Part shown: positions 1 to 9,709 of the stretch, one piece after another
How positions within the stretch are numbered: the first letter of the stretch is position 1
Layout: every line of letters begins with the position of its first letter
Program-made: the position numbers and the translations under genes
Assembly: GCF_009796805.1 (NCBI RefSeq)
Contig: NZ_CP047029.1
Location: 3,238,001-3,302,000 of the forward strand
Direction of reading: 5' to 3'
Origin: Algibacter sp. L1A34
Lineage (GTDB): Bacteria > Bacteroidota > Bacteroidia > Flavobacteriales > Flavobacteriaceae
Length of the DNA: 64,000 nt
Notes under the pieces: generated by a model
The model's input: the letters and a program-made list of their open reading frames with translations, nothing else
What the model was told of the DNA's origin: nothing
Database searches by the model: none

Positions 1-57
1 TCGTCTACACTAAAATCGAAGTAAACGAAAAACAAAATTTTCAACGTATTTATAAAG

Positions 58-65
58 TAAATTTG
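58..65 (+). promoter_or_regulatory. Candidate -7 promoter box for the first gene
   Basis: TAAATTTG matches the Bacteroidota -7 consensus TAnnTTTG exactly and lies 22 bases before the ATG of the T9SS gene. No clear TTTG -33 box is visible at the expected spacing, so the call rests on the -7 box alone. Confidence 0.45.
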
Positions 66-87
66 TTCTATCATAAAAACCCAAATC

Positions 88-2703
88 ATGACAACAGCAT
101 TACCTTTCTTAAAAAACAAAATACTTGTACTTATTGCGCTGATATTTAGTTTAATGAGTTCTTCACAAAACACACCTTTTAATTGTGATTATAGTGCTTA
201 TCTTTTTCAATATAACGATGTTTACGCGATTGATTTAGCTTCTGGAAATTCGTTTCTTGCTGCGGAGAATATCACTTCTGGAAATATTAATGCAACTGCC
301 TACAATCCTGCAGATGGTTATATTTGGGGATATTTAAGTACACCTTCTCAAACTATTGTTAGAATAGGAAAAGATTTTAAAACTACATCTTTTAATATTC
401 CTGAACTTGATACTAAAAATAAATATATTGGAGATGTTAATCCAGATGGTATATATTTTTTGAAAGGTGGCGGAAGCACTTATTATAAAGTAGATTTAAA
501 CCCAGAATCTGCTAATTATTCAAAATATTTATCTACAGAAACATTATCGCAGAATATTAGTATTCATGATTGGGCTTTCAATGCTGTAGATGGTAACTTA
601 TATGCTTTAGAAAAAACGTCTAATATTTTATATAGAATTAATCCGGTAACTAGTGCTGTTGAAAGTTTGGGTGAAGTTCCAATTTTAGCGGGATTAAACT
701 ATACATATGGTGCTGTTTATTTTGATGCCGATGGTCGTTTTTACGTATCAGCCAATCAAACAGGAACTATTTACGTAATACAAAGTGTTCAAGATTTAAC
801 CCCCGAATCTACCATGGACTCTAACTTATTCGCATTTGGACCTTCAAGTGCAAGTAACGATGGAGCGCGTTGCCCTACAGCTCCAGTTGCTCAAGAAATT
901 TGTGATAACGGAATTGATGATGATGGAGATGGATTAATAGATTGTGAAGATCCATCATGCTCTGGTTATACAGGTTGTCCTGTGGTATCTTTCTCCTCAA
1001 CTTCTAGCGGAAACGATGGTGGTTTGGAAAGTAATAATAGATTATCACAACAAATTAGCCAAAGAAATTTTAATAGAGCTAAAAGTAATTATAAGTTTAA
1101 TCAAACTACAGCAAAACGTTTTGCTAAGTCTAAACAATACGGAAGATCTACGGCTAGTAAAAATGGTGTTTTTCAATTGTCAGATTTAATGCCTTTAGAT
1201 GTTATTAATGAAGATGATGTTATCGAATCTTCTCCAACAGATTTAATAGGTATTACAAATGCAACAGAGGTGTATTCTGTAGATTATATGAGAAATAATG
1301 AGTCTGTAGCTTCAATACTTTTATTAAAAACAGAAAATGGTGTTTATGAGCATACAAAGTACATTTGTGATCGTTTATTAGGAGCGCAATTAATTTCAGT
1401 TTCAACTATAGAAATCAACGACCACCAATTTATTAAATCTTTAATTAGAACCATTGAAGGTACTGTCGAGTTTGTATTAAGCCTTTCTGCAAAATCAATA
1501 AATAACGATCAAAACTTCGGAATTGAAAGCCACTGGAATTTAGATAAATATGAAGATAATATAGGGTTTTATAACTTTCAAATCTGGTCTAATTCGTTAG
1601 ACGATTTATTAAAATTAGGAGAAGAAGTTGTTCAGCTTTTAGATGTTCAAAAACCAATTGATAATTATAATAACTCAACACCTCCAACGGTATTTGTTAG
1701 AACAGGTCATTATAACAACGGTAAATTAAATCTTCAAATTGTAAATACAAATAGGAGTGAAGCGGTTGTTTTTGATGGTGGTGTAAGAACAACAGAAACA
1801 CACGAGGTAGAGTATGTTTCAACTAATATTAATTTAACCGGTGATTATATTTCTAATATTGAAGTTGATGCAGGAAGCTTATTCGATATTGGATTTAGAA
1901 TAGGTGATGGCGTTCAAACTCCAGACGATTTATTTATGTCGGACGGTCCATGGGGTTATGATGATGCTGCTCCTAGTACTCAAGTTACAGAATATACAAT
2001 AGCCGCAAACACAGAAGCACTAAGTGATGAAGATTTTAATATAGAACGTAACATTACGTTAAAAGCTAAAACTAGCGAATACATAGCTGCTTATCGCGCT
2101 TTAACTCCTAAGTTTAATCCAATTGATTTAACAGACTATAAAAGTTTTAAATTTGAAGCAAAAGGCACAGGAACACTTATTGTAAGATTAGTAAAAGAGA
2201 GTGTTACCAACTGGGAAACTCAATATAAAACCTCAGTTAATTTAACTAACGATATAGCAAGCTACATATTACCATTTTCAGAATTTGAATCTAGTAATGG
2301 AGAAGCATTAGATGCTAGCGATGTTACATCTATTGTATTTACTATGTTGGCCGAAAATGGAGAAGAAGTTATAAAGGAAATGACTTTAGAGCAACTTCGT
2401 TTCTCAACAGCAGGAACGTTATCTGTGTCTAAAATATCAGAAGATAATGGTTTAATTACAGCAGCTATACCTAACCCAATGACTTCTAAAACAGGTATTC
2501 AATTTACAGCAGAACAAGCAGAGAATGTTGAACTTTTAGTTTATAATCAGTTAGGTAGTTTAGTAAATAAAATTCCTTTTAGTTCAAAACTAGGTAAAAA
2601 TGAAATTGTACTTCACCGTGGAAATTTAAGCAATGGCATCTATTTCTGTAAAATAAAAAGTAGTACATCTACATACAAAACCACAAAACTACTTCTAGAA
2701 TAA
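88..2703 (+). CDS. T9SS type A sorting-domain secreted protein with N-terminal propeller-like region
   Basis: Secreted protein of 871 residues. A signal peptide covers about the first 27 residues (hydrophobic LVLIALIFSLMSS). Residues 30 to 260 contain spaced repeats resembling a beta-propeller (DWAFNAVDGNLYALE, GAVYFDADGRFYVSA). A cysteine/aspartate stretch near 275 (EICDNGIDDDGDGLIDCEDP) looks like a calcium-binding linker. The middle includes a beta-sandwich region near 690 to 780. The last 80 residues, from IPNPM to KTTKLLLE, are a type A T9SS sorting domain, so the protein should cross the outer membrane and be cell-surface bound or released. No catalytic motif was recognised; adhesion or substrate binding is possible. 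It stands alone, with its own promoter box and terminator. Confidence 0.8.
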   Translation: MTTALPFLKNKILVLIALIFSLMSSSQNTPFNCDYSAYLFQYNDVYAIDLASGNSFLAAENITSGNINATAYNPADGYIWGYLSTPSQTIVRIGKDFKTTSFNIPELDTKNKYIGDVNPDGIYFLKGGGSTYYKVDLNPESANYSKYLSTETLSQNISIHDWAFNAVDGNLYALEKTSNILYRINPVTSAVESLGEVPILAGLNYTYGAVYFDADGRFYVSANQTGTIYVIQSVQDLTPESTMDSNLFAFGPSSASNDGARCPTAPVAQEICDNGIDDDGDGLIDCEDPSCSGYTGCPVVSFSSTSSGNDGGLESNNRLSQQISQRNFNRAKSNYKFNQTTAKRFAKSKQYGRSTASKNGVFQLSDLMPLDVINEDDVIESSPTDLIGITNATEVYSVDYMRNNESVASILLLKTENGVYEHTKYICDRLLGAQLISVSTIEINDHQFIKSLIRTIEGTVEFVLSLSAKSINNDQNFGIESHWNLDKYEDNIGFYNFQIWSNSLDDLLKLGEEVVQLLDVQKPIDNYNNSTPPTVFVRTGHYNNGKLNLQIVNTNRSEAVVFDGGVRTTETHEVEYVSTNINLTGDYISNIEVDAGSLFDIGFRIGDGVQTPDDLFMSDGPWGYDDAAPSTQVTEYTIAANTEALSDEDFNIERNITLKAKTSEYIAAYRALTPKFNPIDLTDYKSFKFEAKGTGTLIVRLVKESVTNWETQYKTSVNLTNDIASYILPFSEFESSNGEALDASDVTSIVFTMLAENGEEVIKEMTLEQLRFSTAGTLSVSKISEDNGLITAAIPNPMTSKTGIQFTAEQAENVELLVYNQLGSLVNKIPFSSKLGKNEIVLHRGNLSNGIYFCKIKSSTSTYKTTKLLLE

Positions 2704-2727
2704 TTAATAGCAAATTAATCTTGTAGT

Positions 2728-2760
2728 ATGGTAAAAGACGTAAGTTTTTTACCATTTTTT
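2728..2760 (+). terminator. Rho-independent terminator after the T9SS gene
   Basis: ATGGTAAAA at 2728-2736 pairs with TTTTACCAT at 2747-2755, and a T run follows. It lies 25 bases after the stop codon of the upstream gene. Confidence 0.75.
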
Positions 2761-3195
2761 TGTTTAAATAAGTTCTAGTTTAACCGATTAAATTAGGCGT
2801 ACTTTTAAATTGTTGTCTTTACTTTAATAAATCAGGTTTTGTTCGCTACCAACTTAATACAAAAGGATTTTATGGGTTTACTTTAAGAGAGATTTTGAAG
2901 GTTAGTATTGTTGTTTTCTTTTATTATTAATTGTCTTAAGCGTATTGAAATAATTATGACTATTAAAATGAAATAGAGTTGGATTTGCTTAACTGATAAA
3001 AGAGTAAGATAGGCAGTGAATGATTAAAATAGTACTCTTATTAACTAAAAGAGCCGAATTTGTGACTCTATTTATTACATATTAATTAAGAAGTGCTTTA
3101 GTGAGAACTTCTTTGAGTATATATTAGATGAAGCATAGTTTTTGATTGCGAACCTTTTTAATTTGATTAACTTTTTTTAGACAGAATTTTTATAA
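2761..3195. other. Intergenic stretch with no recognised feature
   Basis: AT-rich sequence between two convergent genes and their terminators. No coding frame of note, tRNA-like structure or repeat was found. Confidence 0.5.
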
Positions 3196-3228
3196 CAAAA
3201 AAAGACACTATTAAATAGTGCCTTTTTT
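3196..3228 (-). terminator. Hairpin terminator for the TPR/barrel gene, probably bidirectional
   Basis: An A run, then CACTATT (3205-3211) pairing with AATAGTG, then a T run. On the minus strand this is a stem followed by T residues 24 bases after the stop of the TPR/barrel gene. The symmetry would allow function in both directions. Confidence 0.7.
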
Positions 3229-3251
3229 CATGAATTCATATTTAAGTAAGT

Positions 3252-5312
3252 CTATTCTCTAAAAATGGGTTTATCAAACAATAGCCATTTAAAGCGTAAA
3301 CCAATTTCGTTAAATGTAAAACCAGCAGCTGTTGCCGAAGCAATATTACTTCGTGTACCATAAAAATTCAGTAAGGCACGCTCAGAAAATTTATAACCTA
3401 ATTTTCCTTGTATGCGGTAAGTACTTTGGCTACCACCATCTTCAATATATTGTATACCTGTTGCAGCAGTTAACTCATAAAACCATTCTTTTGGTTTCGT
3501 TATGCTTTCATCCTTTATTATGTTCGCAAATACTTCGACTGCGTTAAATGTTTCCGGACTAAAATATATAGTTGGTACCTGGTTTTTAAAGGTAATATAT
3601 TGGTAATTTAAACCTGCTTTTAATGCCGGTTTACTCATTATGTTGTAGTAAAGTGATGTGAATAATAAATTTCTAGCATTATCATCGTTTTGCCATGTAT
3701 AAAAATACTGTGTAAACCAACCTAAGTTAAAATTAGTACTTAAGTTATAGTTGGCGTAAAGATTATTCATAACGATTTCTCGATCTAATAATTCAGCATT
3801 AAAGCTTTGAATTTCACTTTTAAATCCAATATCTAAAACCTGAAGTTTAAAAGGTTTTATGTTTAATGAAATATCGCTTACTAATTGCGTATAATCACTC
3901 GTATTAGCTTTCGCGGAAGTAACTCCGGCCAAACCTTTAAACGTAATATTTGGTAGTAACTGATAGGAGAGACCTAATGAAAAATCGTTAGAAGTTGCAT
4001 CATTATCCGTTACTTTATTACTAGTAGTTCTATATGAATAACTGGCCAACCATTTAAATTTTGTTGAAGTTGGGAATTCAATATTTGTATTAACAGAGAA
4101 GGCTTTGTTATCTCCATTATCAAAGGAATAAGATGTTTTAGTTTCCCAAAAAGGAGTAAAGGTTGTATTTAGTGTTTTAATAAAATTGGTAGCATCTTTT
4201 TGCTTATCGTAAAAGGTTAACGTGTTTTCGGCAGATTTGTACGCTGCACTATATTTTCCTATAGCTTTTAACGCATTGGCTTTCCCTAAGTTTCCATCGA
4301 AAGAACTGTCGTCATTTTCTAAAATACTGTTATAATCTGTAACGCTATTTTTAAAATTACTTTTGTAGATATTTAAAGTGGCTCGTAAGGCTAAAATCCA
4401 GTTTTCATTGGGGTGTTTTTCAATCAAAGTATCAATTAAAACTTGAGCATCTTTATATTTTTTATTCCAAATTAAAGCTTGAATATAGCGTACTTGGGTT
4501 TGTTGTATTATTGAAGCATCGGTTAATTTAGGGATAGAACTATAAGCTTCTTCACTTATTATAAGCGCTTCCTTTTCTTTGCCTTTTAAGTGTTTTACTA
4601 AAGCTAAACCGTTTAAAGCAATTGTTTTATTATCTGGGTTTTTAGCTATGGTGTTGTATGTAGTTTCGGCTTCTTCAAAATTTTCTGAAATTAGATAAAG
4701 GTTGGCTAAATTTAGTAAAGTGTCCTTATCATCTTCAAAAAGGACTAAGTTTTCTTTTAATAGACGTTCGGCTTCATCATAATTTTGAGCTTGTTGATTT
4801 TGATATGCATATCCTAAATAGATATATTTTTTTGAGGTTAAAGCATTTTGATTTCCTGGTAAAACTTCTAAAGCTTTGTTTACATAAGTTAAAGCCTCTT
4901 GGTATAATTTAAGGTTTGATAACGTATTGGCATAACCTAAAAGAGCTGGAAAGGATTTAGAATCTTCCTTTATTAAAATTTCATAAAAAGCCTTGGCATC
5001 GGTATAATTTTTATCCCAAAGTAGGGATTCTGCATAATTCAATTTTATTTCAAAATCGTCTGGATATAAACTTAACAATTCTGTAAATATATTAACAGCC
5101 TTGTCCGATTCTCCAAGTAATCCAACCGCACGGCCATAGCATAATCTTGCTGTTTTATTATCTGGATAATCCTTTAAAATTATTTCGAAAAACGTTTCTG
5201 CTTTTGCGTATTTACCAGTTTCTAGATAGGTAAAACCTTCCTTCATATCCTGTGCATAGGTAAGCGAGGATATAAATAAGGCAAGTAATAATAGTAACTT
5301 TTTAAAGAGCAT
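3252..5312 (-). CDS. TPR-repeat outer-membrane beta-barrel protein, candidate polysaccharide exporter
   Basis: 686 residues. A signal peptide (LLLLLALFISSLTYAQ) is followed by a tetratricopeptide superhelix over about residues 22 to 360, with many repeats of the form A-x-FYEIL-x-D and AL-x-YVNKAL-x-LPGN. The last 300 residues have alternating amphipathic strands (FKWLASYSYRTTS, LKAGLNYQYITF) typical of an outer-membrane barrel. Periplasmic TPR plus barrel is the architecture of polysaccharide exporters such as PgaA, BcsC and PelB, and the next gene on this strand is a glycosyltransferase. The export role is inferred from architecture and neighbours only. A YaiO-type barrel is an alternative, but those are usually shorter. 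Confidence 0.72.
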   Translation of the reverse strand: MLFKKLLLLLALFISSLTYAQDMKEGFTYLETGKYAKAETFFEIILKDYPDNKTARLCYGRAVGLLGESDKAVNIFTELLSLYPDDFEIKLNYAESLLWDKNYTDAKAFYEILIKEDSKSFPALLGYANTLSNLKLYQEALTYVNKALEVLPGNQNALTSKKYIYLGYAYQNQQAQNYDEAERLLKENLVLFEDDKDTLLNLANLYLISENFEEAETTYNTIAKNPDNKTIALNGLALVKHLKGKEKEALIISEEAYSSIPKLTDASIIQQTQVRYIQALIWNKKYKDAQVLIDTLIEKHPNENWILALRATLNIYKSNFKNSVTDYNSILENDDSSFDGNLGKANALKAIGKYSAAYKSAENTLTFYDKQKDATNFIKTLNTTFTPFWETKTSYSFDNGDNKAFSVNTNIEFPTSTKFKWLASYSYRTTSNKVTDNDATSNDFSLGLSYQLLPNITFKGLAGVTSAKANTSDYTQLVSDISLNIKPFKLQVLDIGFKSEIQSFNAELLDREIVMNNLYANYNLSTNFNLGWFTQYFYTWQNDDNARNLLFTSLYYNIMSKPALKAGLNYQYITFKNQVPTIYFSPETFNAVEVFANIIKDESITKPKEWFYELTAATGIQYIEDGGSQSTYRIQGKLGYKFSERALLNFYGTRSNIASATAAGFTFNEIGLRFKWLLFDKPIFRE

Positions 5313-5481
5313 AGTGTGTTTAATTTATTACAAGTGCAAGTTAATCATTAGTATTGAAATATTCTTCTAGAGTAACATAAGACTAAAAGAAATTAAATAC
5401 TTTTCATTGATTATTATGCCATATTTCTGTTAGAAATAAATTAGTATTAATTTTAAAGTTTTATAAGAAAAAGGACTTTTT

Positions 5482-6621
5482 TTATCTATAATGTAATGCT
5501 ATTTGTCCAAGTTGTCCAACAATTTGAACAGAGTCTCTCATGGATAGTTTAGATCCATCGGCATGAACCCATCTTTTAAGAGGTTGTTCACAGATGTATG
5601 AAATTGCTTTTTGCTTTCCGTAATGATTTCGCATTCTCATAAAGATTTCAACATCAAAAATCCAACGCGTAATAAACTTATCTTTAAACATAATATTAAC
5701 AATATCTTTATCCATAATTTTTGCGCCACATTGTGTATCATTGAATGACATACCCAAGATGGTTCTAATTATAAGGTTTATTGTTTTACTTATTATTGCA
5801 CGGGCAGATTCTTTAGCAATATTAGCACCCATTCTTGTCATTCTGGAGCCACTAACAATTTTAAAATCTGTGGTTTCTATGGTTTTAACTAGATCGTCAA
5901 AATCTCTAAAATCTGTTGATAAATCGGCATCTAAATACCCTATATAATCTAATTGAGGGTCTTTTGCCAAGTGTAATACACCTTGTCTTACGGCTTCAGC
6001 CTTTCCTCCATTTTTTTCACAGTTATAAATACTTATATTTTTTTCTCTATCTTTTTGTAATTCATTTAAAACATCTAAAGTTTTATCTGTACTACCATCA
6101 TTTACAAAACATAAATGATAGCCTAAATTACTATCAACAAAATCAATAAACTCTTTACTTAATAGTCTATCTTCCTCATTATAACAAGGAATAACAACAC
6201 CTACACAACGTTTTTGAAGTATCTGATCTTTTGTGGTCTTACTTTGTAGCTTATCTGTTTTTAACCCAAATATTCTAGATATCCTTACAGTTACTTCGTT
6301 AAGAGATACGGGTTTTTTCATGTAATCATCAATACCTAAGTCAAAGCCATCAATAATGGTATCATCATCAGTATTTCCAGAAAGTACTAAAATTTTTGTA
6401 TCAGATTTTTTTTCAATTCTAATTTTCTTTACAACCTCTAATCCAGACATGCCATCCATATTAATATCTACAATAACGATATCTGGTTTAAACGTGTCGA
6501 AAAGATCTAAGCCTTTTTCTCCGCTGTCAGCACATTTTATATCAAAGCCTAAATCGGTTAAATGCTTTTCTAATGATAACAGAATTAATTGCTGATCATC
6601 TATGGCTAGAATTTTTATCAT
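5482..6621 (-). CDS. Response regulator receiver fused to a GT2 glycosyltransferase
   Basis: 379 residues in two domains. Residues 1 to 120 are a CheY-like receiver with the full active site: acidic pair D8/D9, phospho-acceptor D52 (VIVDINM), S81 and K103 (KKP). From about residue 139 comes a dolichyl-phosphate-mannose-synthase-like GT2 domain: VVIPCYNEE, VNDGS near 174, GGKAEAVRQG, and the metal-binding LDADLS near 231. There is no C-terminal membrane segment, so it is cytoplasmic or peripheral. Phosphorylation of D52 would be expected to change transferase activity or partner binding; that is inference. A paralogue lies at 17326. No histidine kinase is in the window. The start is supported by the receiver beginning at MIKILAIDD. 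Confidence 0.88.
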   Translation of the reverse strand: MIKILAIDDQQLILLSLEKHLTDLGFDIKCADSGEKGLDLFDTFKPDIVIVDINMDGMSGLEVVKKIRIEKKSDTKILVLSGNTDDDTIIDGFDLGIDDYMKKPVSLNEVTVRISRIFGLKTDKLQSKTTKDQILQKRCVGVVIPCYNEEDRLLSKEFIDFVDSNLGYHLCFVNDGSTDKTLDVLNELQKDREKNISIYNCEKNGGKAEAVRQGVLHLAKDPQLDYIGYLDADLSTDFRDFDDLVKTIETTDFKIVSGSRMTRMGANIAKESARAIISKTINLIIRTILGMSFNDTQCGAKIMDKDIVNIMFKDKFITRWIFDVEIFMRMRNHYGKQKAISYICEQPLKRWVHADGSKLSMRDSVQIVGQLGQIALHYR

Positions 6622-6721
6622 GATTTTAGGTTTTTGTTTAATTTTTTATTTTAACATTTTATTTGAAAGTGTATTATCAAGTTGTAAATGTAATATTTTA
6701 TTGAAAGAAAGATATTATAAT

Positions 6722-6755
6722 TTTGATTTATTTATCGACAAAGTGTTATATTTAC
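6722..6755 (+). promoter_or_regulatory. Candidate promoter upstream of the first GT4 gene
   Basis: TTTG at 6722-6725 is followed after 21 bases by TATATTTAC (6747-6755), one mismatch from TAnnTTTG. Spacing is near the 19 bases typical of Bacteroidota sigma factor promoters. The ATG is about 108 bases downstream. Confidence 0.4.
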
Positions 6756-6862
6756 ACGTTTTAATGTAGGATATAGTATAATTGACCTAATTAATTTGTC
6801 TTTATTTAAGGATTTATTTCTTAGTTATTAGAACAAATAAAAATGAACCAAACGAACTTATT

Positions 6863-8041
6863 ATGAAGTTAGCCATTATAACCGCATACCCACCAAGTAA
6901 AGTTACTTTAACCGAATATGCCTATCATTTAGTTAAATCTTTCAGGCAAAACAAAGCAATAACAGAATTAATATTATTATGCGATTTTACAGAAGGAGCA
7001 AAGGATATTGAATTTGAAGAAGCTGGGTGTAAAATTACGGTTAAAGAGTGTTGGTCTTTTAATAGCTATTCGAACATATTAAATGTTACCAAAGCAATAA
7101 ATAAGACACAACCAGATGCTGTTTTATTTAATTTACAATTCATGAAATTTGGTGACAAAAAAATAGCAGCAGCATTGGGATTGATGTTACCCTTAGTATG
7201 TAAGCTTAAAAAGATACCAAATATTGTGTTATTGCATAATATTTTAGAAGAAGTAGACTTAGGAAGTGCTGGTTTTACATCTAATAAAGTGATGCAAAAA
7301 CTATATGGTTTTATAGGAACAACTTTAACTAAATTAATTCTTAAAGCAGATACTGTTGCTGTTACTATGCAGAAGTATGTTGATATTTTACAACCTAAAT
7401 ATAACGTTAATAATGTTAAATTAATACCGCATGGTACGTTTGAAATTCCAGATGAGCCAGATTATAAAGTACCTACAAATCCTATGCAAGTGATGGCTTT
7501 TGGTAAATTTGGCACTTATAAAAAAGTTGAGAATATGATAGAAGCCGTTGCGAAGGTTAGGGAGTCTACAGGTTTAAATCTAGAGGTTGTTATCGCTGGT
7601 ACAGATAACCCTAATGTTCCAGGATATTTAGCTAAAGTAAAAGATGATTATAAGCATATACCGCAAATTCGTTTTACGGGTTATGTTGAAGAATATTCAG
7701 TTCCTATTTTATTTAATGAAAGCACGGTTGTTGTCTTTCCTTATACATCTACCACAGGTAGTTCTGGTGTGTTACATCAAGCAGGTAGTTATGGTAAGGC
7801 TGTAATTATGCCAGATTTAGGAGATTTAGCGCTATTAGTTAAAGATGAAGGCTATCAAGGAGAATTTTTCGATCCAACATCTGTAGCTAGTTTAGCTAAA
7901 GCTATTGAAAATATTGTTACTAATGACGCTTATAGGATAGAATTAGGACGTGTAAATTACAAAGCAGCAACGGCACATCCTATGTCACATATAGCTCAAA
8001 TGTATATAGATACCTTTAATAAAATTATTAGCGAAAAATAA
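6863..8041 (+). CDS. GT4-family glycosyltransferase (copy 1)
   Basis: 392 residues with GT-B fold features. The N-terminal start MKLAIITAYPPSKVTLTEYAYHLV carries the usual donor/acceptor glycine-serine-type loop region. The second half has FGKFGTYKKVENMIEA, VVIAGTDNPNV and the nucleotide-sugar signature GSSGVLHQAGSYGKAVIMPD. No membrane segment is seen, so it should act at the inner face of the cytoplasmic membrane, adding a sugar to a lipid-linked glycan; donor and acceptor cannot be told. By eye most positions match the protein at 9710, and the two copies flank a flippase gene. An acidic residue in the usual E-x7-E position is not obvious, so this is a divergent GT4. Confidence 0.82.
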   Translation: MKLAIITAYPPSKVTLTEYAYHLVKSFRQNKAITELILLCDFTEGAKDIEFEEAGCKITVKECWSFNSYSNILNVTKAINKTQPDAVLFNLQFMKFGDKKIAAALGLMLPLVCKLKKIPNIVLLHNILEEVDLGSAGFTSNKVMQKLYGFIGTTLTKLILKADTVAVTMQKYVDILQPKYNVNNVKLIPHGTFEIPDEPDYKVPTNPMQVMAFGKFGTYKKVENMIEAVAKVRESTGLNLEVVIAGTDNPNVPGYLAKVKDDYKHIPQIRFTGYVEEYSVPILFNESTVVVFPYTSTTGSSGVLHQAGSYGKAVIMPDLGDLALLVKDEGYQGEFFDPTSVASLAKAIENIVTNDAYRIELGRVNYKAATAHPMSHIAQMYIDTFNKIISEK

Positions 8042-8231
8042 TTTTTAAAATAATGTATAGCTTTTATTTTGATAATAGATCTATTCATCTAAAGCTAAAC
8101 GTAATTCACCGAAATATAAAAGCACGCCATTGATTATTAAGAGATATTTGTAATAGAAATAAAGATCTTATAATAAAGTGTTTGTAGGTATTGGCATAAT
8201 TAATAGAACACTAATTTTTAAAACAAAAGGC

Positions 8232-9482
8232 ATGCAAATTTTAAGCACTTTAAAATCTAAAAAAATTACTCCAGAGCAATTCTTTATGTTAAGTGTTCTA
8301 ATAGTAAACGGTGGTAATTATTTGTATAATTTAATTCTAGGTCGTGTATTAGGGCCAGCTCAATTTGCAGATGCGGCAGTTCTTATTACATTTTTGTTAG
8401 TATTGAGTTTTGCAGCCATGACGTTTCAATTAGTAACAGCAAAATTCTCAGTACTTTTTGAGAACGAAATTTTTAAAAGTTTTGTTTCCAAAATATATAA
8501 AAATGCACTTTTGGTTGGTGTTATAATGGGAGTACTCATTATCATTTTTTCAAACCAATTGCAAAACCTATTTAACACATCTTCATCAAATATGTTTCTT
8601 ATTTTTGGTTGTGGTGTTCCGTTATACTTTTTAATGAGTGTAAATCGTGGTGTTTATCAGGGAAAAAAAGCATTTAAATCTTTGTCGATTACCTATCAAA
8701 GTGAGATGTTAAGTCGTTTAATTATAACGTTAGGACTTATTTTAATTTTTGATATACAATCGTCAGTGGTTATTGCTATTGGTATTGTCGTTTCTTTTGT
8801 GTTTGGATTGATACCGTTTAGATTTCCTACTCTAATTCCGAAGAAGGCCTTAATATTAAGTGATACACATTCAAAAGACATAAGGAGTTTCTTTATGATT
8901 ACTGCATTTTATGAGCTCACACAAATCATTATAAACAATAGTGATATACTTTTAGTTAAGCATTACTTTGAATCTTATGAAGCTGGTTTATATGCTTCTT
9001 TAGCTTTAATAGGTAGAATTGTTTACTTTATCGCTTGGATGTTTGTTATGCTCTTATTACCAACAGTAGTTCAACTAAAAAAAGAAGGGAAAGAAACTGC
9101 GCCAACGCTTTTTAAATATGTAGGCTATATTGCCGCTATTTCAATATGCATAATAGTGGTTTGTTTATGTTTTCCAGAAACTATTATAACATTGCTTTTT
9201 GGTGATAGTTATATAGCTATGGCACCTTTATTATGGCAATACGCGATTGCAACATCTATGTTTGCTATATCTAATATCTTCGCTTATTACTATTTATCTT
9301 TAGATAAATATATTCCCGTAGTTATATCTGGTATATTCGGGATGCTGCAAATGGGATTAGTTATTTTTTATCATGATAGTTTAGAGCAAGTAGTACACAT
9401 GCAAATTATAGCAATGGTTTTATTGTTAATTATACAACTGTCATTTTTCTTTTTTGAATATAAATCGAAAACTGAAAAATAG
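8232..9482 (+). CDS. Oligosaccharide flippase of the MOP superfamily (Wzx-like)
   Basis: About 416 residues from ATG 8232; an upstream TTG frame begins at 8178 but its first 18 residues are unlike the family, so I take M-QILSTLKSKK as the start. The chain is almost entirely hydrophobic helices, about 12 to 14, with the family-like opening NGGNYLYNLILGRVLGPAQFAD. Such proteins flip lipid-linked oligosaccharides across the cytoplasmic membrane. It sits between two GT4 genes on the same strand and ends in a strong terminator, so copy 1 GT4 and the flippase are probably one unit. A PelG-like role in a synthase-type system is an alternative reading. Confidence 0.8.
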   Translation: MQILSTLKSKKITPEQFFMLSVLIVNGGNYLYNLILGRVLGPAQFADAAVLITFLLVLSFAAMTFQLVTAKFSVLFENEIFKSFVSKIYKNALLVGVIMGVLIIIFSNQLQNLFNTSSSNMFLIFGCGVPLYFLMSVNRGVYQGKKAFKSLSITYQSEMLSRLIITLGLILIFDIQSSVVIAIGIVVSFVFGLIPFRFPTLIPKKALILSDTHSKDIRSFFMITAFYELTQIIINNSDILLVKHYFESYEAGLYASLALIGRIVYFIAWMFVMLLLPTVVQLKKEGKETAPTLFKYVGYIAAISICIIVVCLCFPETIITLLFGDSYIAMAPLLWQYAIATSMFAISNIFAYYYLSLDKYIPVVISGIFGMLQMGLVIFYHDSLEQVVHMQIIAMVLLLIIQLSFFFFEYKSKTEK

Positions 9483-9507
9483 TTAACCTATAACAATTCA
9501 AAAACAG

Positions 9508-9537
9508 AAACCTCTAGCTTATTCTAGAGGTTTTTTT
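9508..9537 (+). terminator. Rho-independent terminator after the flippase
   Basis: AAACCTCTAG (9508-9517) pairs with CTAGAGGTTT (9524-9533) across a six-base loop, followed by a T run. The strong stem ends the GT4/flippase unit. Confidence 0.88.
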
Positions 9538-9674
9538 ATTTTATAAAAGTAAAAGAATTATAATAGCAATAATAACTATAACAATCAGTTATAGTTAATC
9601 TATAGTGATATTCCATTCGTCTGCAGCAATTGGTAATCTATCTAAAGACAACTGTTTTACTCTTTTTAATATTG

Positions 9675-9682
9675 CAAATTTG
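9675..9682 (+). promoter_or_regulatory. Weak candidate -7 box for the second GT4 gene
   Basis: CAAATTTG is one base from TAnnTTTG and lies 27 bases before the ATG at 9710. It sits inside the ten-base palindrome GCAAATTTGC. A separate promoter is expected because a terminator precedes it. Confidence 0.3.
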
Positions 9683-9709
9683 CAGTGTAAAAATTAATTA
9701 AAACTTATA

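Noticed and set aside
8178-8231. Upstream extension of the flippase frame
   Set aside because: Starts at TTG and encodes residues unlike the family; ATG 8232 gives a normal N terminus.
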